From: Ulva prolifera
Lineage: Eukaryota; Chlorophyta; Ulvophyceae; Ulvales; Ulvaceae
Direction: 5' to 3'
Length of the DNA: 64,000 nucleotides
Assembly: GCA_023078555.1 (NCBI GenBank)
Contig: CM041200.1
Coordinates: 5,050,936-5,114,935 of the forward strand
Position 1 is the stretch's first letter; each line of letters opens with the position of its first letter. The notes under the pieces were generated by a model, which was given only the letters and a program-made list of their open reading frames with translations, made no database searches and was not told the DNA's origin. Of this stretch, positions 24,068 to 36,828 are shown in pieces. Both the position numbers and the translations under genes were made by a program.

Positions 24068-27000
24068 ATGCACGGATTGTGCAGGGCAGACCTACCAGAT
24101 GCTGTCGAGCAAAACAATCCCAACATGCTAAAACTCTTCCGAAGAGACTTTGCTGAGCCCAGAAAACTGGCGAGACCACCTGATGAGCTTGTTGGACCCA
24201 CTGCCGATGCTGACGAATGCCTGGGGCTGCTGGCGGGAGGTGCACCAACGAAACGTGCAAAGCTTGCTGCTCACTTGCAGTCACACGAAGAGATGGCGGA
24301 GATCGTCTCCCGTGTCATGGCTCCTCCAACGCATGTGCCCACCAGCGCCCCCCTTCAGCGGGTACAGGCGTGTTCAGGGGCGGATGCCATGGGCTTGGGC
24401 CTTGCTCCAGGAGCAAGTAAGGAGCTTGCAGCAGTTCTGCCGCACAAGCACGCTGTTAATGTGATAAACGGCAATCAAATCCACTCGAAGCAAACCCTGC
24501 CCATCAGCCCAATCGATGAGGGGCTTGACCTTTTGCATCAAGTCTCACTGGCAGCTCACACTCCACCCTCAAATGCGCTTGCATCAAAGCTGGACTCCGA
24601 TGAACAGCAGCTGCCCAGGCAGCTATCGGACCCCCCCAGTAATCGATCTCTAATCCTTGACACTCCAGAGTCCCTTCTTCAAGATCCCAACTCTTGCAGC
24701 CGCGAAAACTGTGCTGTCACCAATCCGATCCCATCTCCTGGGCAAGCTCGGGCACCCATTCTGAATTCTGCCCAGCCAATGCATGCAGAAGCAGCAGAGC
24801 TGTCATTTCAGGGCTTCAATCCAGGCAGTGAGAAGCTTGCACCTGCATTGGATGCACTCATCAGGGCAGACTCCATGCTGCAGCTGCATGGGCCTGGGCA
24901 TCAACAGCTGCAGTCTGCACCGCCCGCCATCGCTGCAGACGGTGATTTCAGCGGCCGTGTTTCGCCATGTATGACTGATGCAAGCCTCGGTGGGCATACT
25001 GTCCCTGACACTCCAGATGACTCCTTTCAGCGCACCCGTTTCCCTTGGATGGCACAGCTTGGCAGTGGTGTGGCACAGGCTGGTGTGTCAGGAGCACTGC
25101 CAGGACCTGCATCTTGCCACACCTCCCTGCCATTCGAGCAAGGCATGATGCAGCCACAATTTCCAGGTCCTGTCCCATCTGCTCAAGGTCACACGGCTGC
25201 AGCTTCCGTTGATGCAACTTGGCCAGGGGAGGAGCTGTTAGCACCGCCACAGCAGGTGGGGTATGCTAGCAGCGAGCTATGGCATGATGCTTCAGCTACT
25301 GCATCACCCAGTGCCCCAAAGAAGCGGCGCCGGAACCGCAATCAGCACGATATCGATCCCGCATTTGAGGTTGGCCGTCCAGGCAGTGCCATGCAGACCA
25401 TGTCACCTTCCACTGATGGATCGGGTGGGGCTGCTCACCCATGGCAGTCATTAGGGGGTGGCACGCCCAGCACTGCAGCGGACGGGGCTGCTCCGCCGTC
25501 ACTGGAGATGCACGTGTCTGCAGTATATCCTCAGCACGATGACATCACGCCAGTGTGTGTCACATGCGCACCTGCTGCTGGTCCTCCGGGCCCGCTTGGT
25601 CTGGGATCTTCGGGATCCGATGGACAGCCGGGCCATCCATCTGCAGTAGCAAGCCATGTGTCGCCCAGTGCGGCGCGTGAGCGGCAGATCAGTACCTGGC
25701 TGTCAGAGAAGATTGCAACTGTGTTGAAGAGCAAGTGCGCACATACCAACTTGGCATGTATCGGAACATATTTTGAACCTGTTGTTTCATATCATGCTTG
25801 ATGCGCACCAGCGCGAGCTGGACCTCCGGTGAGATCAGCCCGCACGCAGTTCTACATCTGCAGCTGGCTATGCATCACGCGAATATCCACAGGTGTCCAC
25901 CGGCTCGTTGCACAGTCGAGTTGTGCGTGCTTTGATGGATGAGTGTTCATAGCAACCATACGGAGGGTGATCATGTCAGGCTGTCAGCCTGGAGATGCTG
26001 TTTACTGGTGCTGTTTACTGGTGCTGACTGAATGTGTCTGCATGGTGTATGTACCTTCGCACCGATGCTCTTGGTTGCAATTCCTGGTAGCATGCTATAT
26101 GCTGCTCTGCCACGCCATGGCCTGACCTTTCAAGATTGAGCTCCGTTGACTGTGCAGGGTCGGTGGAAATATCGGCGACTCTTTGCTCCATGAGTGGCAG
26201 GTCGAGGTGCTGAAGCAGGACAGGGTGCTGCAAGGGCGCAATGTTGTGTACTGTGCACCCACCAGCGGGGGCAAGTCCCTCGTTGCAGAGATCATCGCCC
26301 TCCACCGCATCTGCAACACCGGAAAGGCTGCGATGCTCGTCCTGCCGTTTGTGACGCTGTGTGACGAGAAGGCCCGGCACTGGGAGAGGCTGCTAGAGTC
26401 GCTGCACCTGAAGGTCTGCCCTGCTCCACACGCCTGGCGCGCCTGCCATATCTCACAGCATCGACAGCCCTGCAGAAGGAGATCTTCTCATGCACATCCG
26501 GCTGTCCCAGCCATGCAGACCTGGCACTGATTTCTTCAGAGCGTTGTGGCTTTCCAGTGCAAACTCACATGAAGTTTCACCGCTGCGATCGCACTCGCTT
26601 ATCCAAGTAGGCCAGTGTGCCTGCGCCGAGCGAACCACATTGTTCTGCATGGCGTTGCAGCCAGAACTCCACCGGGAGCACATTTTCAGACTCAGGAAGC
26701 AGCGTCCGCGCATCGACGGCGCTCATGCGTGCAGGTGCTGCGGCAGTACTCCGGCCTCGGCCGCACAACCGCGAAGATCCCAGATCACACCGGCGTCATC
26801 GTGTGCACGATTGAGAAGGCCAACGCGCTCGTGAACTTCATGACGGCGGAGGGCACGCTCGCACAGAGCATCTCCACGGTGATCGTCGACGAGCTGCACA
26901 TGGTCGACGATGCCGACCGCGGCTACCTACTGGAGCTTCTGCTCACGAAGCTGCGCTTTGTGCTGCCGCCGGCAGACCCGGAGGCGCCGGCGGAGGCCCC

Positions 27001-30000
27001 AGGGAGCAGCCCCGCCGCAGCGCTGGCGCGCACTCAGGGCCTCGTGTCGCAGCTGCTGGGGTCTGCGCAGGCGACGCAGGCCGGCGCCGCGACGGGCATG
27101 CAGCTCATCGGCATGAGCGCGACTCTGCCCAACGTCGAGCTGATTGGCAGTTGGCTGAATGCTGTAGTATATCGCACGAATTTCCGGCCGGTGCGTACAC
27201 ATGCCAGCCCACGGCATGGCAAGCCCTGCCTGCATGCATGCGCAGTGCTGCACCCCCGCAGACTCCACTGTGTGGGACAGCCGGGTGTGGCTTTAGCATG
27301 CACTGCTACTGCTGGATGCAGCTCCTCTCAGCCACAAGCACATGCGAGCGTGTGCCCGCAGCTGTAGTGCTCGGCGCTGAAAGCTGACTTTCGGTGATCG
27401 TCGTGGGGTTGCGTGGTGGAGATTGCCACATACGTGTGGAGCCTTTGGTGGGAAGCTGGCTGTGGCATAGCTCTGACTGGTTGTGGCCATGGGCATGGCA
27501 GGAAGGCGGGCGCTGTTGAGGCACGACGGTGACCCCTGTGACCGCGAGTGCAGGTGGACCTGCAGATGAGTGTCTTGAGAGGCGACACCATTCACAGCCT
27601 GCGGGAGCATGGCGGTGATGATGGCATCGATTGGCAGGAAGGCACTCTGCAGCTGCAAGGCTGGGATGAATCAGGCGACCCTGCACATGTGAGGCGGGAC
27701 ACTGAGGACCACCTGGGCTTCCTGGTCAACCAGACAACCTCGGTGTGCCCCCAGGCTGCCTTCACAAGATCACTAAGGCCTCTTGACTGCCTGACACCTG
27801 CATCGCGCGATGTGGCCACTCCTCCCTGGCGGCAAGCATATTCCTGCATGTACGTCAAGGTGGAGTGAGATCAAGGTACCGTGCTGATTACATGAGCAGT
27901 CGAGCTCCCACGCTGGTAGGCGCCTCTTCTGAATGATCGGCCTGATGGCTCAGCACTGCTTGACCTCCAGCTAGCGAGCGTTGTGTTCACATGGTTCAAT
28001 TCAATTTCGAGTGTGCAGGAGCACAAATCGGTTCTCATTTTTTGTGGCACCCGGCCGAATGTGGAGCACACAGCGTCCGAAGTCGCACAGATGTGCGAGG
28101 CCGGCCTGTTCACGATCAGCGAGCGAGCCACGGTGTTCAACAGCGGCAACTCCGCCTCGAAGCGCGCCCAGTTCCTCGCTGACCTGCCCAGGGCGACTCC
28201 GCCGAATCTGCTGCGGTGCCTGCGTGTGGGCATAGGTTTCCACCACGCTGGTGCGTCCTTTATCTGCCCTCCTTGCACAGACTGCTCTGCAGACGTGCGG
28301 TGTCGTGCTGTGATACCATTACGCATGTGCACACATATGCACATCACACGGAGGCGAGTGAGCGCCCACATGCGTGTTTCAGCCGATGGTTCCTGCCAGA
28401 CTGAACTGACTCACCTGTGCTGACAGCTGTGCCGGAGTCCGAAGGGGGGCTGCCTGCCGACACAGCTGGTCAGCAATCAGTGTGCCCCCTCTCGATCCGT
28501 TTCTACAAGGCCAATAGCGTTGCAGAATGTCGCATTTTGCTGTAGGCATGCCTGTTGAGTTTCGGAATGCATGCGAGCACGGGTTTCGCTCCGGCGCCAT
28601 CTCGGTGCTCGTGGCCACGTCCACGGTCGCGACCGGCATCAACCTGCCGGCTCAGCGGGTGATCGTGCGCGACCTCTTCCTGGGGCAGCGTGGCAACTTG
28701 CTGGACTCGAGCAGGATGCGGCAGATGGCCGGCCGTGCTGGGCGATCAGGCATCGACAGCAAGGGAGAAGCCGTGTTCATTGTCGGGCGCAGGGAGCCGC
28801 CCTCGCGGCTACAGCACACCATGAAGCTTCTTGCTGCACCGGTGCGACACCTCCATAGCCAGGTCGGGGGTGCTTGGCACGCGGCTGGATGCGTACCCCT
28901 TCATTGCAGGGTCGCCATCAGCAGGTCATGCCTGTGGGATGTCTCCGGTGTGTGCAGTTTGCAATCCATACCCTGCGTTCTGTTGCCATCGGGACCGTCT
29001 GAGGAGTTCTGAGCCGGCGCAGCAGAGGAAATCGTCGAGTATTATGCTGCGGCTGTGCCAGACAGTGCACGATGTCTAGCTGTTTACAAACGTCGGACCA
29101 TCAGCAACACGCGAATCTGCGCCCGTCACAGTAATCACAATTCCAAACACATGCAATTGAAATCTGCAGCATCCAGGTTGTGATGTTAATTCTATACAGC
29201 TATAGATGCACTTCACTGGCACCCAGGTTCGTGTGTGGACCGGCACCACAGCCGCACACTCGATGTCATCCACGTCCTCACTGTATGCACCAACTGTGTG
29301 CAGCCCAAGCCGGTGTCCAGCTGCTTGAGCGCAGACAAGCGCGGCATGCAGCGGCTGATGCTCGAGGTCGTCGCCTCGGGCTGCGTGCGCAGCCCCGCCG
29401 ACGTGAAGCGCCTCATCGAGAGCACCCTCCTCTCCGCGGAGCACAGCCAGGGCTCTCAGTGGCAGGAGAACGTCGCGCAGGGCTGCATCGCGGGCCTGAA
29501 GGTTCTCGGCAGCCAGGGCTTCCTCGCCTGGCAGCAGGCGCCGGACGGCAATGAGGGTGGCTACAGGCCGCTGAAGCTCGGGCTCGCGGCGGTCGCGGCG
29601 AGCCTGTCCCCGGAGGCCGCGCTGACGATGCATGAGGACGTGAGCAGCGTGTCGAGCGCGATGAACGTGGAGACGGACCTGCACCTGATGTACCTCGTCG
29701 CGCCGGCGGAGCCCAACCCGGCGCTGCAGTGGTCGCAGGTGGCGGCGGCGCTGCAGAAGGTCGCGCGGCAGGTCGTCGTGCAGCGCATCTGCAAGCTGTC
29801 GGGGATCAACCTGGAGCGGTTCCTGCAGAAGGCGTCGTGCATGCGGCGGGGCTGGGCGCCGGAGGTGCGCTTGCTGCACGCCTGCCTGCTGCGTGATTCA
29901 GCCCTGCAGGTGCCTGTGTGCAGTGCATAATCCCACTCCCCTGCATCTGCACGTAGCAAGCAGTGACACAGTGGTGGCAAGACAAGGCGGTGCTTTATGT

Positions 30001-33000
30001 CTGCATTCACATCATCGCCTGTGATCCAACCTTCCTGTGTTTGTGTGTGTCAAATTTGTGTGAGTGCGGCGTCGCAGCACGGGTCAGTTGTGATGGTACC
30101 GGTGAGTACGGTCAGTCAGTGCTGAGGGATCGGGGTTGTGCAGAAGGGGACCTACGTACACGGCAAGAGGGAGAAGCCAGATGAGCCTCGGAAGGTGTAC
30201 AAGCTGTACAACGCGCTCATGCTGACCGACATCGTGGCAGAGATGCCGCTGCCGGACGTCACGGAGAAGTTCTTCCGGTGCCACCCGGGCCTCGATAAGC
30301 ACGAGCACTTCCGGCGCCACAAGCAGGAGATCAAGATCCTGCAGGCACGCCCTTCCGGCAGTCTTCCATTGTGCTTGACAGCATGCTCAGGTCTGCCTGG
30401 GCTGGCATGTGAGGACTCACCACCACTTTTCCTGCACTGCGCATGTGGCTGGCACCCATGCTGATCTGGGCCCAGCAGCTGAAACCGCTCTGCACAGCTC
30501 CTGGGAATGTCGCCCCGTTGTTGTGAGGGTAAGCGAGCTGAGGTGGTGGGCATGCAGGAGCAAGCAGAGCGGGCTGCGGGTATGATTGCAGCATTCTGCG
30601 ACCGCATGGGCCTGCCGGCGCTGGATGTGCTGGTGTCCAAGTTCCAGGGGCGTGTGCTCCACGGGATCAAGGACGACCTGATCGATCTGACGAATGTCAA
30701 GGGCGTGAAGGGCTACACCGCCCGGCTGCTGTACTCTGCCGGCCTGCAGACGGTGGAGGAGGTAGCCAAGGCAACCGTTGAGGAGGTCCACGCAGCCCTG
30801 GTCAAGGGTAAGACGCCTCAGGAGGCGAAAGGAGAGTGGCAACAGGCCCGCAGGCTCCACAATAGCGCCATCAAGGTCTGGCGGGTGCGGCCCCGTAGCT
30901 GAATTGCTGATTACGCCCCTTTCCGTTGCAGCCCCCTGTGGTGGCTTCACAACGCTGTGCACCTGCTGCAGGACCGGTTGGACGAAAGCAGGGCGGAGCT
31001 CGAGCTGCAGAAGAGCCTCCTACTACAGACTGAGGACCAGGCGCCGCCAAGAGGCGGCCCTGCTGCTGACACTCCGGCCAGGGACAGCGACCACGGGCAC
31101 TCACAGCCGCCAACACCCCCGCCCCCTCATCCCCCTGCTGCCCAGCCTGCGGGTGTCTCGCCAGGCGTCCGCTTGGCAGACGACCGCACTTCGGTGCAGC
31201 AGCCCAGTCACCAGGAGCCGCAGCAGCTTGCACTTGCGCCTGCTGCGGATCAGACTGCGGCTGGAAGCACAAGCATGCTTTCCCCAGCACAGCCAGCGGG
31301 GCTTCTGCAGGTGACGGCATCGCAACCCGCCGGGGATGTACTGCACCATACACCAAACAGCATCCATTTGGGATCTGGGCAGCACATGCGCGCTGGCATG
31401 GTGGGGTACGCAGCTGCTGCTCCAGCAGCGCCTACTCACGGCGACGCTGCCAACCTACACCACCCCGGTGCGATTGTGCGCGCCGGCTGGGCGGACGGCC
31501 ACCGCTCCCCCCCGCCGCCTGTCCGCCGCGTCACTGCGCCAGCCGGCGCACCGGCGGTGGCGGCATCCGTGGCCGGTCCAGCACAGCCTGCCCGCAGTTC
31601 AGTGCAAGCCCCCATGCCGCCGCTGGGGCGTCCCGTGTCGATGCCCGGGCCGCAGCCGCACGTGCAGCTCCCGCACGAGCGTAGCGTGTCTACCCCCAAC
31701 GCCGCTGTCCTGGCGACTGCCGCGGCGGGACACGTTTCAGCACGCCCGCACGCTGCTTCGGCGTTTCGTCCTGCCGTGCCGCGGGCCAGCGGCGTGCGAG
31801 AGAGCAGGCCTGTGCGTGTGCCGGGAGGCGCATGGGCACTGCCGGTGCCAGTTGGTGGGTTAGTGGGGGCATCCTGTGGATTCAATGCTGCCACTGGCAG
31901 CGGGGTGTTGATGAGCAGGGTGGCTGCGTCAGGCTCGAGCTCTCCGTTACAGGTGCAGCCACACGCTGCACAGCAGCCGGTCTCTCGGCCGTGTAGGCCG
32001 CTGCTGGCTCCCCCGAGCCTACCTGACCAGCTCCGCCACCACCAGCCGGCTGCCCCGGCGGCTCCCCGTTGGCCTGTGTCCGCTGCCGCGAACGTCACCA
32101 GCGCCCCAGCGCACCGGCCTGTTGCGCCTGTGGCGCACGCTGTGGCAGTCAGCATGCCCGCTGGCCAGCATGTATCAGCGCCAGCGCCGGCATGCATGCC
32201 GAAGAGCGCCGGAGTCCAGTGGGCTACCGGTAGTGCAATTCAGGCTGCGGCGCCCAGAGCTCCTGCAGGTCTGCTGTCTAGATACGGTGGCACCGTGCAG
32301 CCGTGCGCTCCGGTCCTTCCTCTGCGGGGGGCCGCTGTGTCACGGCCCGGTCCGACAGCGCAGGGGAGCCACCCGGTGAGCGCGGGCCCGCCGGGCGCAA
32401 TACATGGGCCGCCGAAACAGGAGAACGCTGGTCACGGGGTGCCAGTACAGCAGTGGCCGGGCATGCCGTGGCCTGCCCAGCAGGATCACCAGCAGAGGCC
32501 GCGTGCTGGCCCTGGCACCGGCGGTGGATGGCAACAACGCCGCAGCCGCCCTGTGCACGACCCGGCCACATCGGCGGCGCCGCGAAGCGTGGGGGTTGCC
32601 ACGAGGGACGTGGTTGTCATAGAGGCTGCTGGTGGTGGGCAGCCACAGCATGGGCCTGCCGCAGCAGCACAGGGACGGCCTGGGGCGGGCTTCATGGGTG
32701 GGGAGGCCCCGGCGCTGCCGCCTCGCTCGGGCGCTGCCGGAGGCCCCGGCGATGGTGCACCCGCGCGTCCTTCCGCATGGGAGCACGGGCACAGCGGCCA
32801 CGCACCACCTGCCCACCAGCCCCCAAGTGGCAGCGCGTTTCGGCGCGTCGCCAATGGCGATGCTCGTCCAAGTCCAGAGAAAGGCGGGACGCGTGCTGTT
32901 GCGCCACCGCCCGCTGTGCGGCCGTGGCCGCAGGCTTCCTCTCCGATACGGACGGCACAGCTGGCGCAGCCGCACCCTCGTGTGGCCGCACTCAACAGCG

Positions 33001-36000
33001 TGGCTGCAGGTGCTCACACTGCTGCGCCCCCCCGGCCGGTGACGCCGCCAGTGATGTCGCCGATCAGGGCTGCTCCAAGCCGGCCCTCCCCCTGTGCCGA
33101 TACAGGCCAGGAAGACGACGACGATGTTGTGCTTGTGCGGAGGAGCACCACGCCTGACGCTGAGGCAGAGCCGGCCGCGCAGCGGCCGCGGTGGCAAGGC
33201 CCGGTGCCGAGCGCAGTGACTGACAGTGCAGCGGCGTGCAAGGCGTACATGGAGAGCCTGCCGCCCGGCCTCCACCTCATGCATACGGAGGACATCGCGC
33301 AGACGCTGTGCAAGGCACTGCAGGCGTGCGATGAAGTCACGCTGGCCGTCCACCGGCCGGAGCTGCACGCAGGGGAGGTGTACGAGCCGGAGGCCCGCAT
33401 GCCGGCGCCGCCCGGGCGCCCGGGCTACGCCGCGCGGCAGCCCCGCTGCAGCGCCGCCACTGCTGCCGCCGCGCCGCGGACCCCCTACACCACCATCTCC
33501 GGTGTGGTGTTTTGCTGGGACCTGGAGCGTGCGTTTTATGTCAGCATGGACGTGAAGGAGCGCAAGGCGGGGCGCGTGCGCGTGCGGAGGCACTGGCAGG
33601 ACGTCGCGCGGGTGCTGCAGCGGCCGGTGCAGAAGGTGATGTTTGCAGCGAAGGAGGTGGTCAACCTGTTCCGGGGGCTTGGATGCGGCCACGGACCCGC
33701 CGATGGCTCGCTGCCGCCCGAGGGGCTTGCAATCACGATTGCGCCGCCACACGCGGATGTGCGTGTGCTCGCAAGCATGCTCCACCCCGGCGGCCCCGCA
33801 GTGCAGGACGACGCGTCTCTTCTGCCGCGCGGCGGCCGCTCTGCCAAGGCGGCGGCGGGGCAGTGTGGGCCGGCAGAGGCCCTCGCGCGGCTGGTCACGC
33901 GGATGCCGGGGTGGGACCGTGAGCGCTTTGGCGCGGAGCTGCGGCACCTGCCAGAGGGGGCACCGGCGCTCGCGCCCGGGCAGGACGAACGGCTGCAGCC
34001 TGGGCGACTCGCGGAGCAGCTGGGGGTGGCGCGCGAGGCGATGTATGCGCTCGTGCTGCATCAGCAGGTTGCGCCGGTTGTGGCCGCGCAGGGCATGCGG
34101 GCGGCGCTGGAGCGCGTGGAGTGGCCGTTGACGGCGGTGCTTGCAGACATGGAGTGGGGCGGGATGCCGGTGGACCCTGCGGCGGTGGAGGCACAGCTGG
34201 AGCCGCTGACCAAGCTGCAGGGGGACCTGGCAGCGGAGATCCGGCGGGTTGCACGGCAACACGGGATCGCGGACTTCACTGAGCCGACGCCGAGCAACCG
34301 GCAGGTGAAGGACCTGCTGTGGAACCGCATGAAGCTCACCCCTCCGCCAGACACGGAGGTCCGCCCTCACCTGCTCCCCGCTCACAGTAGCAGCGCCGGC
34401 GTGGCTGTGTCTCATGGCCCTTTCGCGGTGGCCTTGAGCCTCCTGGGGTATGTCATCAACGCACTGTTCGGGCGAAATGCCGGGATGCAGCCTTCAATAG
34501 AGGCTGCCCTCCTGCATCAATGCAATGTTGATGTACACGGTCTTGATGTGCTTGGTCATGGATGCATGCTCTGTGTGCAGTCTGCGGTGGGGGCTCGCCA
34601 CACTGTTGACGGTGGGGGGTGTGCATGGGAGGTGTAGACGGTGTGCCTGGCAGTCCAGGACAAGGCGAGCGGCAAGTCAACGGCGTGCTCCGTGCTGGAG
34701 GCGATGCTGCAGGCGCAGCCGAGCTGCCCCGACGTCGTGCGCTACATCATGGAGTGGCGCAGCAACGCGACACTGACGAAGTTCATCGAGGGCGACCGCG
34801 AGCCTGCGTTCAAGCGCGGCGCGGCGGGGGAGTCCGGCCTGCGGGCGCTGCTGGCGCGCGCGCGGCCGTTCCCGGCTTCGCAGGCGAGCCAGAGCGGCGG
34901 CGTGCTGCTGCGCCTGAGCGCGGACATCCACCAGACCAAGAGTGAGACTGGGCGGCTCACAACAGACGCGCCCAACCTACAGGTGCGCTACCTCGGACCG
35001 CCGTTGCTGCCGGTCGACGCCTTACGCGTTGACCCGCCACGTTTGTAGTTGTTGCTCGTGCTGGGCTGGCCGGTCAAGGGCGCGCGAGATTACGGTCTTG
35101 CGCCTGGCAATGGTCCTGCACCACAGCAGTCAAACTAGCATGCATACACGCAAGCAACCTTGTGTGCTTGCTGCCGACGGGACAGGTGTTGTCCTCTCCC
35201 TGTACGTTCCGCAGTGATCGGGCACTGGCAAGTGGCCGTTCCCGGCCACCCCGGCAGCCTGGCGTTCAGCATATCCCGCACCACCAACTCCTGCACCGGT
35301 GACGGCCTGGCAGCACATGCAGTGCACCCCAAACCCGCGGGCCGTGAGCGGGCCCGTGCGCTCCGACGGCTCCCGCGAGACCGCCCACATCAACCTCCGC
35401 TCCGTCTTCAGCGCGCCGCGCGGCTGGTGCATGCTGTCTGCAGACTACCGCCAGGTGGAGCTGCGGCTGATGGCGCACCTCGCGGGGGAGGCCGGCCTGC
35501 AGCAGCTCTTCGCCGAGGGCCTCCTCGACCCCTTCACCCGCATGGCCGCGGAGGTCCGCGGCATAGCCGAGGCCGCCGTGACGGCAGAGCAGCGCGCCGA
35601 GATCAAGCAGGCGTTCTACGGCCTGCTGTACGGCATGGGCGCGAAGATGCTCGCGACGAAGCTCGGCTGCGACGTCAACACGGCCGCGGCGCTGCGGCAG
35701 CAGCTGCTCTCGCAGTACCCCCGGGTGAGCCCCCGGCGCCGCCCAGCACGGCACTGCTCCAGGTTTCGTTTGCATGCATGCCGCGCGGCGGCAGCGTAGG
35801 TTTTCCGGCTGCGCCACGGGCCGTGCCGGGGCATGTGTGACAGCAGGGCTCAATTGTCACGCTGGGAACAGTGACGTTCGCAGGTGTTGTGTATGCTGCT
35901 GCGGATGCAATGCTTCTATGTACACGATCAACACTGAAGACTTCTACATTGTGTTCTAAGGGTTTCAGAGGTATGCTGGCGGCATGTTGATTGGAGAGCA

Positions 36001-36828
36001 GCAGGGGCGGTGGAGGCCCGTGCGCATGCCCGCTACCTGTGCCTGCCGGGTGAACTGTGCGATCGAGCCCGATCTTCAGACGACTTTGCGAAATCTGCGT
36101 CACAGTTTGCGGCCACTGCGCCAGCGAAACTGCGATGTGGTCCAGCGCTGCTGTGGCGGATGCCGTGGGGCCGTGGTGCGGCGGAGGTGACGGCAGCGGT
36201 GCGTTGCAGATACAACAGTGGCAGGACGCAGTCGTGCAGCGTGCCGAGGAGACAAAGTACGTGGAGACGGTGACCTGCAAGCGCCGGCGGTGGCTGCCGG
36301 GCATCGACAGTGCCGACAGCCGCGCCCGCAGCGCAGCCCAGCGCTGCGCCGTCAACACGGCGTGCCAAGCGGCCGCGGCCGATATCTCCAAGTGGAGCAT
36401 GCTGCGCGTGCAGCAGGCCGTGCGGGAGCACAGCATGCAGGACGACGTGTCGATGTGCCTCCAGGTGAGATGTTGATATGATTTCGAGCTCTCACCATGA
36501 ACAGCAAGGTCCCTGCCGTGTTGGGATGTCTGTGCATGAGGTGGCCAGTCTGGCCATTGCATGTCTGCCTGAATGCTGCTGGACTCGGTGGCCCCTTGCG
36601 GTATGTGACAGTGGTGGCAGTGGTGTGCAGATCCACGATGAGCTGCTGTTCCTCGTCCGGAAGGAGTGCCTTTCAAAGGCGGTGGGCGTGATCCGGTCCA
36701 CGCTGGAGGCGGCCGTGCAAGGGGGTGACATGTGGAGCCTGACCGTGCCTCTACCTGTCAAGATATCTGTTGGGCCGTCATGGGGTGAGCTAGAAGAGTA
36801 CGATGAGAACCAGTTCCGCGACAAATAA
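24068..36828 (+). CDS. POLQ: DNA polymerase theta (helicase and family A polymerase)
   Basis: Repair polymerase that drives theta-mediated (microhomology) end joining. Fourteen exons join in phase: 24068-25734, 26158-26413, 26735-27190, 27554-27742, 28019-28250, 28546-28841, 29304-29909, 30144-30344, 30558-30875, 30972-34358, 34659-34982, 35314-35724, 36225-36464, 36631-36828. They give 8,781 bases, about 2,926 residues. Residues 1-555 are disordered with a basic PKKRRRNRN near 419. The superfamily 2 helicase follows: APTSGGKS (589-596), DELH (693-696), SAT (769-771), FHHAG, ATGINLPA and QMAGRAGRSG (993-1002), then winged-helix and helix-hairpin regions. Exon 10 encodes a Pro/Ala/Gln-rich linker and a decayed exonuclease-like domain. 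Polymerase motifs are intact: A, SADYRQVELR (Asp 2688); B, KQAFYGLLYGMGAK (Lys 2742, Tyr 2750); C, IHDE (Asp 2864). Intron 8 appears to use a GC donor. An exon upstream of 24068 cannot be excluded. Confidence 0.94.

Noticed and set aside
32303-34415. Minus-strand open frame of 691 codons and other long frames opposite POLQ exon 10
   Set aside because: Arg/His-rich antisense shadow of a GC-rich exon; the plus strand holds the polymerase theta sequence.
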